Source of the DNA: Terriglobia bacterium
GTDB lineage: Bacteria; Acidobacteriota; Terriglobia; Terriglobales; Acidobacteriaceae
Assembly: GCA_020073495.1 (NCBI GenBank)
Contig: JAIQFD010000002.1
Coordinates: forward strand, 310,001 to 374,000
Direction of reading: 5' to 3'
Length of the DNA stretch: 64,000 nucleotides
Below, in pieces: positions 32,601 to 42,150 of the stretch. Below the pieces are notes generated by a model. The model was not told the DNA's origin and did not search any database. It was given only the letters and a program-made list of their open reading frames with translations. A program made the translations under genes and the position numbers. How positions within the stretch are numbered: position 1 is the first letter of the stretch; each line of letters starts with the position of its first letter.

Positions 32601-35600
32601 GCCCCGCGTCGTTGGTCATCAAGCGAGGCACGATGTCGGTGCCGGTGGTGTTCACAGTTACAGGGTTCGGTCCGCTTCAGAGCACGACAACCTTGAGCTG
32701 CAGCGGGATGCCCAACGGCACTACCTGCGAGTTCCAGCCGTCACCGTTTCTTGATCTCGCGAACGGCAGCACGGCGGACGTCACCATGGTCGTGCACAGC
32801 ACCCTGACCGCAGACCTAGGAACATTCACTCCGTCGATCGTCGCCACCAACCAGCTTTTTCCTGCTGACACCCGCACCCAGACGTTCACGCTGGAAGTGG
32901 ACCTGAATCCGGACTTCACCCTGGCCGCGAATCCCACCATCCTCACACCGAACGCCTTGACTTCGACCATTACGGTCGCTTCCCGCGACGGGTACGCAGG
33001 GACTGTGAACTTGACCTGCTCGGTGGATCAACCGGGACCCATCTGCTCCATTCCGGTGACCCCGGTGAGCAGCTTCCCATCACAGGTCCACCTGACCATT
33101 AATCCCAACGGTACTGTGGCTGGCACCTTTGTTGTGACCGTTTCGGGCAACGACGGCAACCATACCAATTCGATCCAGTTGTCTCTGGTGTTTCCGGATT
33201 ACATCCTCTACATGCCCAATGGCACGACCTCCACCGGCTTCAGTGGCGGCACCGGAAGCTTCAGCTTCTACGTGGAAGGGATCAATTTCTACGCCGGCCA
33301 GGTCTTGATCAGCTGCGATAGCACCGCCATCGACCCATCGAGCACCTGCTCGGCGAACCCGCCGAGCGTCACCGGCCAGTTCACGAACGTCATCATCACT
33401 TACACCGTTCCGTCCTCAGTGACAGCAGGGAATTTCCCGGTCCACATCCTCACTCATGACGCAACCGGTGCGCCGGTCCATAATGCGGACATCACCGCCG
33501 GCATCCAGGGGTTCATCCTGGCGGCAATCCCGCCGACGAGTCTCACTGGGGTCAAGTTCGATACCTACCCGACCTACAATGTCGCGGCCACACCGACCGG
33601 GGGATATTCCGATTACATTGCCTTCCACTGCGCGGGCAACATTCCGTACTGCGGCAGCAGCAGTGGTTCGTTGGAAATGCTCTCCTCGCCTCGCACCATA
33701 CAGATTGTGACCCTTGTGCCTAGCGACGCCCCACCCGGAGTCTACGGGAACGGCACGATCCCCTTCACTCTCTCGGCGAGCCCACTACGCTTCCCTGCGG
33801 CGAGCGTCCCCGTCCCAGGCAATTACAGCCTGCAGATCCAGGACTTCCGCGTCACCATGCCGAACCGCAACATCAGTATGTTGGCCGGCACCTCGGCGCA
33901 GATCCCGCTGGTAGTCGAATCGTTCGGCACCAACGCCAGTTCCACGCTGGGATGCACCGGGGCGCCCCCGGGAGCGACCTGCACTTTCAACCCGTCCACG
34001 ATCGGGCCTGCGGGCGGCACGTCGGTGATGACGATAAGCGTTCCCTCGACCGCTCCGTTGACTAATTACGCGACGTACATCCGCACGACGGGCACGGCAG
34101 GCTCTCGTTCGATCTACTTCTACTTATGGCTGTTCAATCTTTCCCAGTCCGTCGCTCCCGTTTCCGCAAACGTGCCTCCAGGAGGTTCGGCGAACTTCAC
34201 CGTCAGCTATAGCGCACAGAATTTCTCCGGGCCCACTGCCGCGGTTGCCGTGGGCTGTGGCAATCTTCCCGCGGGCGCGAGTTGCACGGCGAATCCACCG
34301 CAGGTGGTTCCCGGCCAACCCTCGACGGTTACCTTGACCACCACTGCCGGCGTGACCCCGCCGACTTCCACCTTCAGCATCACTGGCACGGCGCTGGGCG
34401 TGACCAAGTCCACCTCCGTCACACTCCGTGTAGTGGATTTCTCCCTCACCAGCACCACCTCGTCCGCCTCCGTGAACGTTGGCACGATGACTCCCGTCTC
34501 GCTCCGTGCGACGGCGCAAAACGGCTTTAACTCGAGCGTCACGCTCACCTGTCCGCCCGTGGCGGCGGGGATCTCGTGCACATTCTCTCCAAGCACGTTC
34601 ACGCCGCTGTCGACGGGAACGGTTGTCAGCGCGAGCATCCTGACCACCGCGGCCACGCCGCCCGGCATCTACAGTGTGCCCCTGACAGCGACCGGCAACG
34701 GCGTCTCTCATGTCGTGAACTTCACGCTCACGGTCAAGGATTTCCACGTCAGCGTTCAGCCCTCCACCGCCATCACTCCGGTGGGCGGAGGCAAAGCGAC
34801 TTACGCACTCACACTCTTCGCCGACCAGGGCTTTAATTCGCTGGTCACGCTTTCCTGCGGCACGCCTCTGCCTACCGGCGTCACTTGCGCATTTGTCCCC
34901 GCGACCGTCACTCCCACGGTTGCGGGTGTCACATCGACCCTGACGGTCACCGTTCTTGCGACCACACCCAAGGCCAGCAACACTCTGACCATCAGAGCCA
35001 CCGCGAGCCCGCTGGTCGTCACCCAGAACGTCACTCTCATGACCGGCGCCGACTTCTCGCTTGCAACCGTCACCGGCCCGCAGACCGTGCAGCAGACACA
35101 GAACGCAGACTTCCACATCACCGCCACCGCCATCGGCGGAATGAACCAGCCGGTGACGCTCTCCTGCAGCGGACTGCCCGCAGGCGCGAGCTGCTCGTTC
35201 AGCCAGAACCCGGTCACGCCGCTCCCGGGCGGCCAGGACGTGGACGTCACCGTCATGACCACGCTCGCTTCCGTGCCCAATCCCTACACCATCACCGTGC
35301 AGGGCGCCGGCGGCGGCGTGACGCACACCACTCCGCTCTCGCTCAACCTGCAATTTTTCCCCGACTTCGTGCTCTCGAGCGGCGCGCCGCTGGCCGCCGT
35401 CCGTCCCGGCCAGACCGCGATGTTCAACGCCGCCTCCGGCAAGAATGGGGCCTTTACCTCGATCGTGGATCTGAGCTGCGCGGGTGCGCTGCCGGCGGGA
35501 GCAAGCTGCCAGGTGCAGCCCGCGAGCGTGGATTTCAGCGTTGCCGTTTCCGCGCCCGTCACCGTCAGCGCGACCACGCCGGGCAACACGCCGTTGGCCG

Positions 35601-38600
35601 ATTCGATGTTCTCGCTGCACGGCGTCGAGCGCGGCGGGACCAAGGTCCACGACCTCCCGCTGACCCTGCGGGTGAACGATTACCATCTCTCCGCGCCGAC
35701 GCCGCTGACCTTTGCTCAAACCGACACGGCGAGCTACACCGTCACCGTTTTCGCCGACAACCAGTTCTCCGGCCCGGTCACGCTGTCCTGCAACAATCTG
35801 CCGGCCAACGTCGGCCCCTGCAACTTCTCGGCGAATAACTTCGTGCCCGGCGCCGCTGGGACGCCGGTCACGGTCACCGCGCCCGTAGGCGCGAACGCCT
35901 CCGTCGGCCAGACTTCGTTCGATGTCGTCGTCAGCGGCGGCAACACCTCGCACACCGTCACCGAGCCGCTGAACCTCATCCTGGTGCAGGACTTCACCTT
36001 TGCCTCGCTGGCGGCGCCGATGCAGACCACCACGCCGGGCCAGACCATCGGCTGGCCTCTGGCGTTGACGCCGCTCAATAGCTTCGCCGCAAACATTTCC
36101 TTCAACATCGCCGGCTGCCCCGCCGGATTCGTGTGCTCGATCGCACCGCCGCCGCCCATCGCCATCTCGAACCAGATCCAGCAGGTGGCCGGCCTGCTCG
36201 TCCAGGTGCCCGCCACCGTCGCCGCGGTGAACAGCAACATCACCGTGACCGCCACCGATCCGGTGAGCGGCAAGACGCACGCCGTCACCGTCATCCTGTC
36301 CGTGCAGAATTTCTCTCTCACCATCTCGCCGACCTCCCGCTCCGTCCCGCCCGGCGCCGGAGGGATGTACAACGTCACTCTCACCGGCCTGAACGGCTTC
36401 ACCCAGCAGGTCCTGATCGCCTGCTTCAATCCGCCGGTGGGTGTGACCTGCTCGGCCGCCGTCGCCTCGCCCGGCAACACTGTCCCTCTGACCGTGATGA
36501 CGGCCTCGAACATCACCTCCGGGGCCAAGACGATCGCTATCGGCGGTGCTCTCGTGCTGGGCGCGCCGCCCAACCTCAATCTGCGGAACGTGTCGCTGGT
36601 GGTCTCGCCTTCGACCCCGACGTACTTCCTGACCACGACCGCCGCGACCAAGGTGGCGCCAGTCGGAACCAGCGCGATCTTCACCCTGAATGTCCGCGCC
36701 AGCACCACCACCTTTATCAGCCCGGTCAGCCTGAGTTGCCTCGGGAACCAGTTCAGCTGCGTGTTCAGCCCAGCGACAGTGACGCCCAACACGGTCGGCA
36801 CCAACCTGACCCTGACCGCGACTCCGGCCAACCCGCTCAGTCCCGGATCCTACCCGCTGACCGTGCAGGCGCTCGGCGGCGTGCAGGTCCGCCAGTTGGC
36901 GCTGACCATCAACGTCGCCGACTTTGCCATCGTCACCAACAGCTCGCCGCAGACGATCCTGAATCCCAACGGCGGCACGGCGAACTACGTCATCACCCTG
37001 TTCACCCAGAGCGGGTTCAACAGCGCTGTGACGCTCACATGTCCGGGGAATCCGGCGGGCGTGACCTGCGCGTTCGTCCCCGCGTCCGTCACTCCGACCC
37101 CTGCCGGCGCGACCTCGACCCTGACCATCACCACTACCGCGGCATCGCAGAAGGGCCAGCTCAACCTCACGGTTCAGGGCACAGGCGCCGGACTCACGCG
37201 TCAATTGCCCATCCAGCTCACCAACGGCCAGGACTTCCAACTGACGGCGACTCCGACGACGATCTCGGTGCCCCCGGGCGGCAACAACTCGATCTCTATC
37301 GCCGCCAACGCCATCGGTCCATTCGCAACGGCGGTCGTGCTTGCCTGCGTGGGAGTGAACCCGCCACCGGCCGGAGCTGGGATCAACTGCACTTTCCCGT
37401 CGGGCGCTATGGTCTCGCCGGGCTCCAGCGTACCGCTCCAGCTCAGTGCGACTTCGAATCTACCCGGAGGTACCTACACCCTGACCGTGCAGGGCATCGC
37501 CGACGGGCTCACGCACACCGTCCCGGTCACCGTGACCGTGCCCGACTACTCCCTCGGCCTGGCGCTCGCGCCTGGGTTCAGTGATGTGCTCGTCGGCGCA
37601 TCGCCAGGCATCAACGGGACGGTCACGGCCATCGCCGGATTCTCCGGAGCGATCAATCTGTCGTGCGTTGTGGCCGCGCCGCTGTCCTGCATCGGGTTCC
37701 CCGTTTCGCCGATCACACCCACGGCCAACGGCACGCCCTACAGCTTCAGCGTCACTGTGCCCAACGGCACAAGCCCTGGCGCCTATCCCTTGCAGATCAA
37801 CGCAGACGACGGCGCCGGCCACCTCCACACTGCGAACCTGAGCCTCGTGGTCAAGGATTTCTCCGTCGCGCTGAACACGGCCAGCGGCACCATCGAGGCC
37901 GGCACCTCGACCACTGTCAGCGGCGCCGTGGCGGGAATGAACGGGTTCATCGGAAACGTGCAGCTCTCCTGCGCGCCCGATCCGAATATCTCTTGCGTGT
38001 TCACTCCGCAGACCCTCGCCGCATCCGCCGCCGGGACGCCATTCTCGGTCACGATCGCAGCAGCGCCAGTGACTCCACCGAACCCCTACACGGTCAACAT
38101 CCAGGGGATCTCCGCGGGCGCGACTCGCGGCGCCTTATTCAACCTCACCGTCACTCCGACCAACGATTTCAACGTCGCCATCGCCCAGCCGTCACAGACG
38201 ATCAATGCCGGCGAAAGTGCGTCATTCGGCCTCCAGGTCACGCCGGTCAACGCTTTCAACGCGACCGTGACGATAAGCTGCACCGGCGCTCCGGCGGGCA
38301 TGACCTGCACACCTCCGGCGCCGTTCCCCGTGCCGCCCGGCGGCAACTTCAACGTGCCGGTGCAGACCACGCTCGGCGTGATCGCCCCCGGCACGTACAA
38401 CCTGACGCTCACCAGTTCGGGTGGCGGCAAGACGCACAACCAGGCGCTCTCGGTGACCGTGCAGGATTTCACTCTCTCGCTCACTCCGCCGTCGCAGCAG
38501 GTACTGCCCGGCTCGGGCGCGGATTACTCCGTTGCCATGAACTCGTCGAGCGGCTTCGCCAACACCGCTCAGCTGACCTGTTCCATCTCCGGATCTCCAG

Positions 38601-39073
38601 CCGGCGCTGCCTGCAAGTTCGACCAGAGCAGCCTGACAGCGGGCGGCTCGACCACTTTGCACGTCACAACCATTGCTGCAACTCCCCCCGGCCCCTATAC
38701 CATCACCGCGACCGCCACCTCGAACGTGACCGCACATAGCGCCACGGCAGCCATTCAGGTGGGCGGACCCGACTTCTCCCTCAGCTCCACGAGCACCTCT
38801 CTGAACTTAGCGCCCGGCGGTTCCGTCAAGGTGCCCGTCACCGTCACCGCGCTATTCGGATTCAATACAAGCGTCAGCTTCACGTGTTCGAGCAATGGCG
38901 CTGGCGTCTCCTGTACCGCCCCCGCAGGGCTTACACCCTCGCCCGCTGGCACGGTCATCTCGTTCCCCATGCGCGCCTCTGGTCATGCCCTGCCAAACAC
39001 GTACCAGATCGCACTCACCGGCACCGGCGGCGGCAAGACGCATACGCTCGGGTTCACGCTGAACGTCCAGTAG
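29651..39073 (+). CDS. Giant secreted beta-propeller and Ig-repeat surface protein, 3140 aa
   Basis: ATG at 29651 follows GAGG by five bases; a signal peptide (SLIVVFLLLLVALPSLGQG) comes next, then a charged linker of about 80 residues. Residues from about 110 to 870 form a propeller with BNR/sortilin-like repeats (STDGGNTWE, STDAGATWQ, TSNGGSTWL, MNGGVNWTEW). The remainder holds about 22 Ig-like units of about 100 residues, each starting with a DFxL-like strand and carrying a paired-cysteine motif like LSCxxLPxGxxCxFxP, and often ending before a GxxHxxxLxLxV strand. The units are diverged, not identical. It is probably a secreted or surface-attached adhesive or binding protein; no anchor is seen at its C-terminus. 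It lies between tRNA-Arg and a tRNA 3'-end copy. Confidence 0.9.
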   Translation: MSGASAGSSRSLIVVFLLLLVALPSLGQGTRPAKEGEDAGERDRPAERERYFRRGRTLRGESGAALRHRAYQQKLSKRAQSQASPPSTQAPASQPSAPTQGTPAGSPWESLGPAPIGVDPSSGQDFGVNSGRVTTVVVDQNDASGNTVYVGGAYGGVWKSTNAANPSPANVQWTPLIDDQPTLAVGAIALKPDDSNTILVGTGESNSSGDSYYGLGILRSTDGGNTWELITSADNGTKSFKGLAFSKIAFSTDNTSLVVASTTNSNSGTLGIDTSNIRGIYYSTDAGATWQYAGVQDSGVTITPASTSSVIYHRTLHKFFAAVRFHGIYSSVDGVTWSRLAIQPGGAVLSTTACPPAVLTTCPIQRGEIAIQPVTGDLYVWYIDGNLKDRGIFKTSNGGSTWLTVGTSGIDSCGDQGGCGTIDQGDYDLEIAAVPNGTGTDLYAGAINIYKCSLAQNASSCTSWLNLTHVYGCTVEGAPAHVHPDQHSLSFPLQNPNLIYFGHDGGVSRALNGPGLLGGTCSSHNAFDDLSGTLGSLTEFVSFSQHPTDDSTVLGGAQDVGSSAVDSTHPGSGLGWMNVNAGDGGFNVINPSNPLEWFTANTDVSIQRCTQGINCNAGVGFATITIGNSKVGNDHGDFYTPYILDPGMPSHIIIGTCRVWRGNSDGSGWSSANVLTTNFDTSTATTCTGAENNLVSALAAGGPVSNTGTGGSQVIYAGTNAGNIFVTTNASGGASTWSMQNVTPFGYKISDIAIDPSDPTGRTAYATLMNFGSGHVLKTTAAGFPWQNITGDLPDAPADSVVVDPNDPTIIYVGTDVGVFVTMNGGVNWTEWGTGLPNAPVTRIRGFASQDGSKNKLRASTYGRGVWQTDLFTATPFRASVSPASLATFVGDPATFTVTVIAQAKFSGTVTVSCDGGGNPLPSSCVGATVSPTTSGTPVTVTASDPSVADFSFSLKVVAPDANSTTVELPVVLHTVDVSVSAPSPASLVIKRGTMSVPVVFTVTGFGPLQSTTTLSCSGMPNGTTCEFQPSPFLDLANGSTADVTMVVHSTLTADLGTFTPSIVATNQLFPADTRTQTFTLEVDLNPDFTLAANPTILTPNALTSTITVASRDGYAGTVNLTCSVDQPGPICSIPVTPVSSFPSQVHLTINPNGTVAGTFVVTVSGNDGNHTNSIQLSLVFPDYILYMPNGTTSTGFSGGTGSFSFYVEGINFYAGQVLISCDSTAIDPSSTCSANPPSVTGQFTNVIITYTVPSSVTAGNFPVHILTHDATGAPVHNADITAGIQGFILAAIPPTSLTGVKFDTYPTYNVAATPTGGYSDYIAFHCAGNIPYCGSSSGSLEMLSSPRTIQIVTLVPSDAPPGVYGNGTIPFTLSASPLRFPAASVPVPGNYSLQIQDFRVTMPNRNISMLAGTSAQIPLVVESFGTNASSTLGCTGAPPGATCTFNPSTIGPAGGTSVMTISVPSTAPLTNYATYIRTTGTAGSRSIYFYLWLFNLSQSVAPVSANVPPGGSANFTVSYSAQNFSGPTAAVAVGCGNLPAGASCTANPPQVVPGQPSTVTLTTTAGVTPPTSTFSITGTALGVTKSTSVTLRVVDFSLTSTTSSASVNVGTMTPVSLRATAQNGFNSSVTLTCPPVAAGISCTFSPSTFTPLSTGTVVSASILTTAATPPGIYSVPLTATGNGVSHVVNFTLTVKDFHVSVQPSTAITPVGGGKATYALTLFADQGFNSLVTLSCGTPLPTGVTCAFVPATVTPTVAGVTSTLTVTVLATTPKASNTLTIRATASPLVVTQNVTLMTGADFSLATVTGPQTVQQTQNADFHITATAIGGMNQPVTLSCSGLPAGASCSFSQNPVTPLPGGQDVDVTVMTTLASVPNPYTITVQGAGGGVTHTTPLSLNLQFFPDFVLSSGAPLAAVRPGQTAMFNAASGKNGAFTSIVDLSCAGALPAGASCQVQPASVDFSVAVSAPVTVSATTPGNTPLADSMFSLHGVERGGTKVHDLPLTLRVNDYHLSAPTPLTFAQTDTASYTVTVFADNQFSGPVTLSCNNLPANVGPCNFSANNFVPGAAGTPVTVTAPVGANASVGQTSFDVVVSGGNTSHTVTEPLNLILVQDFTFASLAAPMQTTTPGQTIGWPLALTPLNSFAANISFNIAGCPAGFVCSIAPPPPIAISNQIQQVAGLLVQVPATVAAVNSNITVTATDPVSGKTHAVTVILSVQNFSLTISPTSRSVPPGAGGMYNVTLTGLNGFTQQVLIACFNPPVGVTCSAAVASPGNTVPLTVMTASNITSGAKTIAIGGALVLGAPPNLNLRNVSLVVSPSTPTYFLTTTAATKVAPVGTSAIFTLNVRASTTTFISPVSLSCLGNQFSCVFSPATVTPNTVGTNLTLTATPANPLSPGSYPLTVQALGGVQVRQLALTINVADFAIVTNSSPQTILNPNGGTANYVITLFTQSGFNSAVTLTCPGNPAGVTCAFVPASVTPTPAGATSTLTITTTAASQKGQLNLTVQGTGAGLTRQLPIQLTNGQDFQLTATPTTISVPPGGNNSISIAANAIGPFATAVVLACVGVNPPPAGAGINCTFPSGAMVSPGSSVPLQLSATSNLPGGTYTLTVQGIADGLTHTVPVTVTVPDYSLGLALAPGFSDVLVGASPGINGTVTAIAGFSGAINLSCVVAAPLSCIGFPVSPITPTANGTPYSFSVTVPNGTSPGAYPLQINADDGAGHLHTANLSLVVKDFSVALNTASGTIEAGTSTTVSGAVAGMNGFIGNVQLSCAPDPNISCVFTPQTLAASAAGTPFSVTIAAAPVTPPNPYTVNIQGISAGATRGALFNLTVTPTNDFNVAIAQPSQTINAGESASFGLQVTPVNAFNATVTISCTGAPAGMTCTPPAPFPVPPGGNFNVPVQTTLGVIAPGTYNLTLTSSGGGKTHNQALSVTVQDFTLSLTPPSQQVLPGSGADYSVAMNSSSGFANTAQLTCSISGSPAGAACKFDQSSLTAGGSTTLHVTTIAATPPGPYTITATATSNVTAHSATAAIQVGGPDFSLSSTSTSLNLAPGGSVKVPVTVTALFGFNTSVSFTCSSNGAGVSCTAPAGLTPSPAGTVISFPMRASGHALPNTYQIALTGTGGGKTHTLGFTLNVQ

Positions 39074-39126
39074 CCACGGCACACACGGACGCGCGCGCTG
39101 AAGAAATAGAACAAATCACCCGCATG

Positions 39127-39156
39127 TGGGCAGCTCGATTGTGCCCGGGGCCTCCA
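39127..39156 (+). repeat. Degenerate copy of the tRNA-Arg 3' end (putative att site)
   Basis: These 30 bases match the last 30 of tRNA-Arg (29421-29450) at 26 positions, with the final 15 (TGCCCGGGGCCTCCA) perfect, in the same orientation. The upstream part of the tRNA is absent. With the intact tRNA it brackets the 9.4-kb surface-protein gene, the arrangement left by integration into a tRNA 3' end. Confidence 0.75.
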
Positions 39157-39209
39157 TCGTTTGTGCAGAAGAAGACGGGTGGCAGGAGGGCAGGCAGCCA
39201 GGCGGGAGG

Positions 39210-39974
39210 CTATTGCCGCGAGTCGGGCTCGCTGCCTTGGCGGCGGCGGAGCCACTCCAGGAACTTCTCGTGCTCGGCGGGTTGCTGGCGGGAGTGCACG
39301 AGGTGGCGAACGCTGTGCCCGGTGATGAGCTGGCAGACCTCACCGACGAGGTTCTTCACGTGATCGCCGACGCGCTCCAGGCTCTGCGTCATGTAGAGCA
39401 AGTGGAAGCTGCCGCTGCGCGATTCGCCTTCCTGGTTCTCGATGTGGCGGAGGAAGATGAGATTGCGCAGGCGGTCGACCTCGGCGTCGGCCTTGAGAAC
39501 GGCCATGACGCGGTTCAGATCGCGGTCGGCAAAGGCCTTCAGCGCGTCGACGAGCATTCCGGTAAGGACGCCGGCCATGGCCGCCAGGTCCTTGAGATCG
39601 CGCTTCTCGAGGCGGGCGGAAACGCTCTGACCGCGGTTCACCACGTTGAGCAGCAGGTCGCCGATACGCTCCAGTTCCAGCAAGAACTTCAGGCAGGCGA
39701 GCAGCTCTCGGATGTCGGGCTCGCTGGCGCCGGAGATTTCCTCGACGATGCCTTCGTTGACCAGGCGATTCAGATGATCGAGCTCTTCCTCGTACTGGCG
39801 GATGCGGTTCAGGAGGTCGGGCTTGTTGCGGGGGAGTTCGCGCGAGACCAGTTCGCAGCCGACGCGAGCGATCTCGCCGGCACGCAGCGTGAGGTCGCGG
39901 ATGCTGGCGCGCGAAGGAACCTGACCGGGATTTGCAATCGATGCCATGGACCGCCCCGTGCCGCGATTTACCAT
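39210..39974 (-). CDS. PhoU-domain protein
   Basis: A 254-residue all-helical protein with two PhoU-type three-helix repeats, marked by ELERIGDLLLNVVNR in the first and QSLERVGDHVKNLVGEV in the second, the E/DRxGD metal-binding signatures. PhoU proteins modulate phosphate uptake and the PhoR kinase. The start at 39974 (MVNRGTGRSMASIANPG) is chosen for a GGAAGTGG upstream; the ATG at 39947 is an alternative. No pst or pho genes adjoin it here. The C-terminal QPAEHEKFLEWLRRRQGSEP tail is extra. Confidence 0.88.
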   Translation of the reverse strand: MVNRGTGRSMASIANPGQVPSRASIRDLTLRAGEIARVGCELVSRELPRNKPDLLNRIRQYEEELDHLNRLVNEGIVEEISGASEPDIRELLACLKFLLELERIGDLLLNVVNRGQSVSARLEKRDLKDLAAMAGVLTGMLVDALKAFADRDLNRVMAVLKADAEVDRLRNLIFLRHIENQEGESRSGSFHLLYMTQSLERVGDHVKNLVGEVCQLITGHSVRHLVHSRQQPAEHEKFLEWLRRRQGSEPDSRQ

Positions 39975-40157
39975 TATGAGCCCACTTCCTAGCATCGAAG
40001 GGAAGAAGATAGCCGGAAGGCAGCACGGCGGGCGGTGACGAATGTCATGTGGGGCTGTGATGTCGAGTGAGGCCTCCGGATTGGGGGAAATCGCGTCGTA
40101 TGTAGTACTACTTCTTTCGCGGCACGGAAAATGCGGCCCCGAAGCGGTGGGTCCGTT

Positions 40158-40538
40158 TCAGAAGACGTGTTCGACTTTATCGCCCGCGAAGACCAGCGAG
40201 GTCAGCTGCCGAGTCCCCGTGGGGGTCTCTTCAAAGCGCTGCTCGGAGCGCGCCGCCTGGCTGGGGAGCGCCTGCATCTTGCAGGAGATCCGGTATTCCT
40301 TCTTCTCGCCGCGCATCGCCTTGAAGAGCATGATATGGCGCTCGCCTTCCATCACGTGCGTGACCCAATAGGAACCGGCGGGAAGCACAACATCACCGGC
40401 GCGAGCGGGCTCGCGCAACGTCAGATCGCGAGTCTTGCCGACAGTGTTGTCCTGGGCCGCGACCAGCGTGGCCAGCACGATGAGGGCAAGCATCAGGAGC
40501 CCAAGTCTCAGGAAGAGAGGAGCGGAATTGCCTTTCAT
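40158..40538 (-). CDS. Hypothetical exported protein, 126 aa
   Basis: ATG at 40538 follows GGAGG by five bases. A signal peptide (LFLRLGLLMLALIVLATLVAAQ) is followed by about 95 residues predicted to be beta-rich (REPARAGDVVLPAGSYWVTH, HIMLFKAMRGEKKEYRISCK). I do not recognise a named family, although short exported proteins of this layout, with a DVVLPAGSYxV segment, appear common in acidobacteria. It is followed by a gap and phoU, both on the minus strand. Confidence 0.75.
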   Translation of the reverse strand: MKGNSAPLFLRLGLLMLALIVLATLVAAQDNTVGKTRDLTLREPARAGDVVLPAGSYWVTHVMEGERHIMLFKAMRGEKKEYRISCKMQALPSQAARSEQRFEETPTGTRQLTSLVFAGDKVEHVF

Positions 40539-40754
40539 AACCGCCTCCAATCAGACTGAGATACAAGGCCGACCCTTGCCTCTCAGCCTAATAAAACGAT
40601 AACCCGTCTGGCCACATTTGGCGGTGACGCGGGTCACATTGCTTGGGACAAAGTCCCGAATGGAGAAAGGTTTTTTCGCAGTTTCTGAACGGGAACAAGC
40701 GCCAGGGATGAAAATGTTCCATTCCGAGAACTATCCCAGGAGGCGGTGAAGCCG

Positions 40755-42059
40755 ATGTCTGATGTGGTGATCGTGGGCGGCGGCGTGGCCGGGCTGCAAG
40801 CGGCGGTGTTGCTGGGCGGCGCGGGACTGAAGGTCACGCTGCTGGAGGCGCACGAGTGCCTGGGAGGGCGGCTCCGCACGCTGAACCTGGGAGGAGGGGA
40901 GCTACCGATCGAACTGGGGGCGGAGTTCGTACACGGGAGGCCGCCGGAGATCCTTTCGATCGCGGAGGCGGCTGGGCTGGGCCTGCGCGAAGTCGCGGGG
41001 GAGCCGTGGTCTTCCGACCAGGGACGGCTGGAGCCATGCGGAGGTCTTCTCCAAGACATCGAGCGTGTGATGCAGAAAATGGCGGAGCCGCGAGAGCGCG
41101 ACCGGTCGTTCCGCGAGTTTATCGACGAGTGCTTCCCAGAGGAAAACGAAGGGAAGGCAGACGCGATGCGCTACGTGGAGGGCTTCCACGCCGCCCGCCC
41201 GGAGAAGATCAGCGTGCGGGCGCTGGCGCGGGGCGAGGAGGCGTCGGCGCAGATCGAGGGCGAGAGGCACTATTGGGTGGCGCAGGGATATGAAGCATTG
41301 GTGCGTTACTTGCGGGCGCAACTTCGGGGCTCGGTCGAGGTGTGCCTGGGGACGGTGGTGCATGAGATCCGCTGGCGTGCGCAGCAGGTGGAGGTGCGAG
41401 CGAACCGCGGGGGAGGGCAGCAGACGTTCACTGCGCCACGGGCGTTGATCACATTGCCGCTGGCGGTGTTGCAGGCAGCGCCGGGAGAGCCGGGGGCAGT
41501 GCGGTTCGAGCCCGAGCTGAGCGACAAGCGCGAGCCGCTCCGCCTGCTGGAGATGGGCGCCGCGCTGCGCATCACGCTCCGCTTCCGGCATCGCTTCTGG
41601 GACGAGTTGCAGGGCGGACGCTTGAAAGGGATGAGTTTTCTTTTTTCGCGCGATCCCGATGTGCCGACCTGGTGGGCGAAGCTCGACAGCCGCATGCTGA
41701 CGGGCTGGGCCGGCGGGCCGAGGGGTGAGCGAATGGCAGAGTGCTCCGAGGGGGAGTTCGCGCAGCGCGCTATGACGTCGCTGGCGCGGATCCTGGGAGT
41801 GGAGCGCGGGCGATTGGAGTTGCTGGTGGAGTCGGCGCACACGCACAACTGGGTCACCGATCCGTATTGCCGGGGCGGGTACAGCTATGTGTTGGCCGGC
41901 GGCGAGAACGCGCCCCGGCAACTGGCGGCGCCCGTGGCCGACACCCTGTTCTTCGCCGGAGAGGCGACGGAGTTCACCGGGCACAATGCCACCGTGAATG
42001 GTGCCATGGCAAGCGGGACCCGGGCGGCGAACGAGATACTGGATCGGGTCATCGGGTGA
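40755..42059 (+). CDS. Flavin-containing amine oxidase
   Basis: A 434-residue FAD enzyme. The dinucleotide-binding motif VVIVGGGVAGLQAAVLLGGAG and the following LLEAHECLGGRLRTL are at the N-terminus; GAEFVHGRPPEIL is the usual isoalloxazine region; the C-terminal FAGEATEFTGHNATVNGAMASGTRAA completes the FAD site, as in monoamine oxidases and polyamine oxidases. The amine substrate is unknown. ATG at 40755 is chosen; a GTG at 40746 sits too close to the AGGAGG ribosome-binding site. Confidence 0.9.
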   Translation: MSDVVIVGGGVAGLQAAVLLGGAGLKVTLLEAHECLGGRLRTLNLGGGELPIELGAEFVHGRPPEILSIAEAAGLGLREVAGEPWSSDQGRLEPCGGLLQDIERVMQKMAEPRERDRSFREFIDECFPEENEGKADAMRYVEGFHAARPEKISVRALARGEEASAQIEGERHYWVAQGYEALVRYLRAQLRGSVEVCLGTVVHEIRWRAQQVEVRANRGGGQQTFTAPRALITLPLAVLQAAPGEPGAVRFEPELSDKREPLRLLEMGAALRITLRFRHRFWDELQGGRLKGMSFLFSRDPDVPTWWAKLDSRMLTGWAGGPRGERMAECSEGEFAQRAMTSLARILGVERGRLELLVESAHTHNWVTDPYCRGGYSYVLAGGENAPRQLAAPVADTLFFAGEATEFTGHNATVNGAMASGTRAANEILDRVIG

Positions 42060-42150
42060 GCGGAGGTCGGGTCAGCAGGGGCGGGGAGCGGATCAATTGC
42101 ATGTGGGCGGTCGTACCCGCTAGGATGCTGGCCCGAGGGTGAGATTCCAG

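Noticed and set aside
34124-37240. A minus-strand open frame of about 1038 codons
   Set aside because: It is antisense to the Ig-repeat protein gene; its composition is a low-complexity mirror of the repeats and it has no recognisable domain.
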